In this document: piece after piece, positions 5,413 to 8,616 of the stretch
Layout: every line of letters begins with the position of its first letter
How positions within the stretch are numbered: the stretch's first letter is position 1
Origin: Sphingobacteriaceae bacterium
GTDB taxonomy: Bacteria > Bacteroidota > Bacteroidia > Sphingobacteriales > Sphingobacteriaceae
Direction: 5' to 3'
DNA length: 8,616 nt
Assembly: GCA_947460275.1 (NCBI GenBank)
Contig: CANHHZ010000085.1
Span: forward strand, 1 to 8,616
The notes under the pieces: generated by a model
Seen by the model: the letters and a program-made list of their open reading frames with translations, nothing else
Databases searched by the model: none
What the model was told of the DNA's origin: nothing
Translations under genes and position numbers: made by a program

Positions 5413-7260
5413 ATGAAAGTAATCATCGCTGAAAAGCCTTCCGTTGGTAAAGAATTGGCAAAAGTTTTTGGAGCAACCACTCGCAAAGATGGGTACATAG
5501 AAGGGAAAGGGTATTCTTTTACTTGGGCTTTTGGGCATTTATTACAATTAGCACCGCCACAAGAGTATGGATTTATTGGATGGCGTAGGCAGCATTTACC
5601 CATGTTACCTGCAAAGTTTAAATTGGCCATTCGTAAGGTAAAAACAAAAGATGGATTTGTAGACGATCCAGGCGTAAAAAAACAATTGGCCGTAATTAAA
5701 AAACTGTTTGATGAAGCTACCGAAATTATTGTTGCAACGGATGCTGGGCGTGAAGGGGAGCTTATTTTCCGTTACATTTACTATTATTTGAAATGTAAAA
5801 AACCATTTAAACGCTTGTGGATTTCTTCGCAAACCGATGAAGCCATTAAAGATGGATTTAGAAACCTAAAACCAGGTACAGATTACGATACGCTTTTCAA
5901 TTCGGCGCATTGCCGCTCAGAATCAGACTGGCTAGTAGGCATGAACGCTACACAAGCATTAAGTATTTCGGCAGGCTCAAAAAGCGTACTTTCTTTAGGG
6001 AGGGTACAAACACCAACCTTAGCCATGATTTGTGCTAGGTATTTGGAAGCCAAAAACTTTGTGCCGCAAACTTATTATCAAATCGCTATTCAATTAGATA
6101 AAGACGGACAACTATTCAAGGCCATATCATCAGTTAATTTTAAAACCCAAACCGAAGCGCAAGAAATTTTTGATAAAGTGCAAGATGTAGCTTCGGGGTT
6201 TACTACTGGTGGAAACATTACGGCTGTAGAAGCAAAGCCACGCAAAGAACCACCTCCGCTCTTGCACGATTTAAGTAGCTTACAACAAGAAGCCAACAAG
6301 AAAAATGGATTTACGGCCGATCAAACTTTAAATCTGTTACAAAATTTATACGAGAACAAATTGGTTTCTTATCCGCGTACAGGAAGCAGATATATTGGTG
6401 ATGATGTTTTTGCCAGTGTGCCCAACTTAATTGCCGAGCTTACACAACATCCTGATTTTGGTAAGCAAGCTGCCTTTTTGCAAACGATAAGTTTAAACAA
6501 GCGTAGCGTAAATGCTAAAAAAGTAACCGATCACCACGCTGTTTTGCCAACTGGCGTAAAGCCTTATAACTTAAGCAAAGATCACCAAGCGGTATATGAT
6601 ATGGTGGCTGGCCGAATGCTGGAGGCTTTTCATCAAGAGTGCGTAAAGGAAATTACTAAAATCACCATCGAATCGGGTACTGTTTTTATTGCCAATGGAA
6701 CTGTAATTCAATCTGCTGGTTGGCGATCGGTATTTAACGAAACCGAAGATGATAAAAAAGACGAAGATAATCCGGCCTTGCCAAAAGTGAAGGAAGGCGA
6801 TGTACTGCCGATCGTAAACAAAGCATTGCTCGAAAAACAAACCAAGCCAAAGCCGCTTTATAATGAAGCTTCTTTGTTAAAAGCTTTAGAAACTTGTGGT
6901 AAAGAAATTGAAGATGAAGAGTTACGATATGCCATGAAAGAGAGTGGATTAGGTACGCCAGCTACACGTGCCGCCATTATTGAAACGCTACTTACTAGAG
7001 AGTATATTATTCGTGAAAAGAGAAATTTGGTGCCTACCACCAAAGGTTTAGCCGTTTATGAAGTAGTAAAGGATAAAAAAATAGCCCAAGCAGAACTTAC
7101 TGGGCAATGGGAAAAACGTTTAGAAGAAATTCGTGCTGGTGCATCTGTAACTGATTTTAAGGCCGAAATTTCTGAATACACCAAAACCATTACGCAAGAA
7201 CTTTTGTTGGCCGGCGTGGGCATATCAGCGCAATTGGAAGGATTACCTGCCGCTGGATAG
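5413..7260 (+). CDS. topB: DNA topoisomerase III (type IA), TopB
   Basis: This 615-residue type IA topoisomerase cuts one DNA strand through a 5'-phosphotyrosine link, passes another strand and reseals; TopB proteins mainly decatenate and resolve recombination or replication intermediates. The Toprim domain starts with AEKPS (6-10, Glu7) and carries the acidic motif DAGREGE (110-116). The usual DxDxE reads D-A-G-R-E here, a variant I know from many Firmicutes and Bacteroidota TopB proteins. Other hallmarks are GRVQTPTL (196-203), the active-site SYPRTGSRY (319-327) with Tyr320 as nucleophile, DHHAVLPT (373-380) and GLGTPATRAAIIETL (512-526). The protein ends soon after the core, with no zinc-ribbon cysteines at the C-terminus. 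It is somewhat shorter than E. coli TopB (about 650 residues). The gene lies 23 bp after the mannosidase stop and 18 bp before the carboxypeptidase gene. No conjugation genes are nearby, so a chromosomal role is more likely than a mobile-element one. Confidence 0.95.
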   Translation: MKVIIAEKPSVGKELAKVFGATTRKDGYIEGKGYSFTWAFGHLLQLAPPQEYGFIGWRRQHLPMLPAKFKLAIRKVKTKDGFVDDPGVKKQLAVIKKLFDEATEIIVATDAGREGELIFRYIYYYLKCKKPFKRLWISSQTDEAIKDGFRNLKPGTDYDTLFNSAHCRSESDWLVGMNATQALSISAGSKSVLSLGRVQTPTLAMICARYLEAKNFVPQTYYQIAIQLDKDGQLFKAISSVNFKTQTEAQEIFDKVQDVASGFTTGGNITAVEAKPRKEPPPLLHDLSSLQQEANKKNGFTADQTLNLLQNLYENKLVSYPRTGSRYIGDDVFASVPNLIAELTQHPDFGKQAAFLQTISLNKRSVNAKKVTDHHAVLPTGVKPYNLSKDHQAVYDMVAGRMLEAFHQECVKEITKITIESGTVFIANGTVIQSAGWRSVFNETEDDKKDEDNPALPKVKEGDVLPIVNKALLEKQTKPKPLYNEASLLKALETCGKEIEDEELRYAMKESGLGTPATRAAIIETLLTREYIIREKRNLVPTTKGLAVYEVVKDKKIAQAELTGQWEKRLEEIRAGASVTDFKAEISEYTKTITQELLLAGVGISAQLEGLPAAG

Positions 7261-7278
7261 CTTTAAAATTGTATATTT

Positions 7279-8304
7279 ATGGTAATGAACCGCAAACATT
7301 TTCTTTCTCTAATTCCAGCAACGCTGCTTTTAAATCCTTTAAAAAGTAAAGCTTCGCTTAAGGTAAACGAGTCTACTCGAATTAAAATACCTCCTTATTT
7401 AGTGCAAGGTGATAAAATTGGAATTACTTGTCCGGCAGGTTTTATGAGCGCCCAAGAAATAAAACCCGCAGTAATACAACTCGAAAGTTGGGGTTATACA
7501 GTGGTGATAGGCAAAACGGTAGGCGCCAAAGATTTTACTTTTGGAGGTACCGATGAGGAGCGTTTGGAAGATTTGCAACAAATGTTGGATAATCCAGAAA
7601 TTAAAGCTGTGATGTGTGCTAGGGGTGGGTATGGAGCTATAAGAATACTCGACTTATTAGATTTTAATCAATTTAAAGCCAACCCAAAATGGCTGATAGG
7701 ATTTAGTGACATTACCATTTTACATAGCCATTTAAATAGCATTTGTGGAGTAGCCAGCATCCATTCAAAAATGTGCAATAGCTTTCCTAGCGATTGGAGT
7801 TTAGCAGAGCCGATACAAATTGAAACCATCAATTCTATTGCCAATGCGCTAAAAGGCGAAACCATGAAATATACGGCAAGCTATCATCCTAGAAATAAAT
7901 TGGGTATGACCAAAGCTGAACTTATTGGTGGAAATTTGCGCTGTATAGAAAACTTAGCAGGTAGCAAGTCAGAAATTAAAACCGATGGTAAAATTCTATT
8001 TTTGGAGGATACAGGCGAATATTTATACAGTATAGACCGCATGTTTCATAACTTGAAGCGCAGTGGAAAACTTGATAAACTAAAAGGATTAATTATTGGC
8101 GGTTTTAAAATTAAAGCAGATGACGAAGGTCAGGAGTTTGGCAAAACATTGGTTGATATCGTTTTAGAAAAAGTTAAAGAATTTGATTATCCTGTTTGTT
8201 TTGATTTTCCTGTAGGGCACCAACGTGCAAATTTTGCATTAAAATGCGGTATAAAACATACATTAGAGGTGTCAGAACAAGGTACACTACTAACCGAAGC
8301 CTAA
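7279..8304 (+). CDS. Exported LD-carboxypeptidase, peptidase family S66
   Basis: This 341-residue serine peptidase of family S66 cleaves the L,D bond before the terminal D-alanine of murein tetrapeptides during peptidoglycan recycling or remodelling. The catalytic triad can be placed by pattern and spacing: Ser143 in GFSD (141-144), Glu243 in FLED (241-244) and His314 in PVGH (311-314). Distances of 100 and 71 residues agree well with the Ser115-Glu217-His285 triad of P. aeruginosa LdcA. ARGGYGAIRIL (114-124) and AELIGGNL (213-220) are further family patterns. Unlike cytoplasmic LdcA, this protein begins with an export-type segment: NRKHFLS (4-10) then a hydrophobic stretch to about residue 19. 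That resembles a twin-arginine signal with Lys as the second basic residue, so periplasmic location is likely but the route is uncertain. ATG 7285 is an alternative start and would not change the signal. It lies 18 bp after topB and is probably cotranscribed with it. Confidence 0.92.
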   Translation: MVMNRKHFLSLIPATLLLNPLKSKASLKVNESTRIKIPPYLVQGDKIGITCPAGFMSAQEIKPAVIQLESWGYTVVIGKTVGAKDFTFGGTDEERLEDLQQMLDNPEIKAVMCARGGYGAIRILDLLDFNQFKANPKWLIGFSDITILHSHLNSICGVASIHSKMCNSFPSDWSLAEPIQIETINSIANALKGETMKYTASYHPRNKLGMTKAELIGGNLRCIENLAGSKSEIKTDGKILFLEDTGEYLYSIDRMFHNLKRSGKLDKLKGLIIGGFKIKADDEGQEFGKTLVDIVLEKVKEFDYPVCFDFPVGHQRANFALKCGIKHTLEVSEQGTLLTEA

Positions 8305-8306
8305 TT

Positions 8307-8616
8307 TTATGTAGCAGCAATCCAATAAACTTCGGTTTCTTTGTACCGCGATGCTACGGTAATTTGCGTGCCGTTTGCACGATCTGCAAATAAACGTGCT
8401 ACCAAATCTGGGCAATTGTTATCCTTACTTAAATGCGACAACAAAAGATGGCTCATAAAAGCAGGTTTGTGACAGGTAAACAAATCTAAGGCTTGTTGGT
8501 TAGATAAATGCCCGTGATCGCTTTTAATTCGGTTTTTTAAATAAAAGGGATAACTTCCTTTGTCGAGCATTTCTTCGTCGTAATTGGCTTCTAAAAAAGC
8601 AGCATTGCACAATTTG
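8307..8616 (-). CDS. YycJ-like MBL-fold metallo-hydrolase, C-terminal part
   Basis: Only the last 102 residues are in the window; the gene continues past the right edge, where its N-terminal HxHxDH metal motif should lie. A TTG at 8612 could be read as a start but is an internal Leu codon, since the visible frame is open to the edge. Recognisable patterns, counted from the first visible residue, are FLEANYDEEML (7-17), a YPFYLKNRI stretch (22-30), DHGHLSN (33-39) and LLLSHLSKDNNCP (56-68). This combination is typical of the YycJ/WalJ group of metallo-beta-lactamase-fold proteins, for which a 5'-exonuclease role in DNA repair has been proposed in Bacillus. His60 in SHLS is the likely last metal ligand, and His36 in GHLSN matches a conserved histidine of the group. 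The stop codon lies 2 bp from the stop of the convergent carboxypeptidase gene, leaving no space for a separate terminator. Confidence 0.82.
   Translation of the reverse strand, partial: KLCNAAFLEANYDEEMLDKGSYPFYLKNRIKSDHGHLSNQQALDLFTCHKPAFMSHLLLSHLSKDNNCPDLVARLFADRANGTQITVASRYKETEVYWIAAT

Noticed and set aside
7272..7279. TATATTTA as a promoter for the carboxypeptidase gene
   Set aside because: It overlaps the first start codon, lacks the final G of TAnnTTTG and has no -33 element, so cotranscription with topB is simpler.
5413..8304. topB as a marker of an integrated conjugative element
   Set aside because: No relaxase, integrase, tra genes or attachment repeats are present in the window, and its flanks are ordinary metabolic genes.

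Overview
The window looks like ordinary chromosomal DNA from a Bacteroidota, most like Sphingobacteriaceae (Pedobacter or a relative). The DNA is AT-rich. Genes lack Shine-Dalgarno sequences. Several starts are preceded by the Bacteroidota -7 promoter element TAnnTTTG. The gene set (a split 5'-nucleotidase, a secreted GH92 mannosidase, a TopB of the DAGRE type, an exported S66 carboxypeptidase) also fits. The genus is inferred from protein style and is not proven.

Layout: (1) 57-1734, plus strand: two overlapping genes that together make a split 5'-nucleotidase, a lipoprotein with the C-terminal (substrate-binding) domain followed by a Tat-exported metallophosphatase catalytic subunit. A promoter with a 10-bp direct repeat lies just upstream. 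(2) 1735-1848: a convergent intergenic gap filled by an inverted pair of REP-like elements, which probably also terminates mnmA. (3) 1849-2940, minus strand: mnmA, the tRNA 2-thiouridylase. (4) 2941-3088: a divergent intergenic region with an mnmA promoter element and an AT-rich inverted repeat before the next gene. (5) 3089-8304, plus strand: a closely packed run of a secreted GH92 alpha-mannosidase, DNA topoisomerase III (topB) and an exported LD-carboxypeptidase (S66), with gaps of 23 and 18 bp. (6) 8307 to the right edge, minus strand: the C-terminal part of a YycJ-like metallo-beta-lactamase-fold hydrolase, ending 2 bp from the carboxypeptidase stop.

The products do not form one pathway. 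The first pair probably salvages nucleotides in the periplasm, GH92 trims mannose from glycans outside the cytoplasm, the S66 enzyme trims peptidoglycan peptides, and MnmA, TopB and the YycJ-like protein are housekeeping enzymes acting on tRNA and DNA.

I found no convincing undescribed multi-gene system, no CRISPR array, no RNA gene and no intact transposon. The points most worth a second look are the split and order-swapped nucleotidase with two different export signals, the REP-like doublet acting as a terminator, and the direct repeats around the first promoter.
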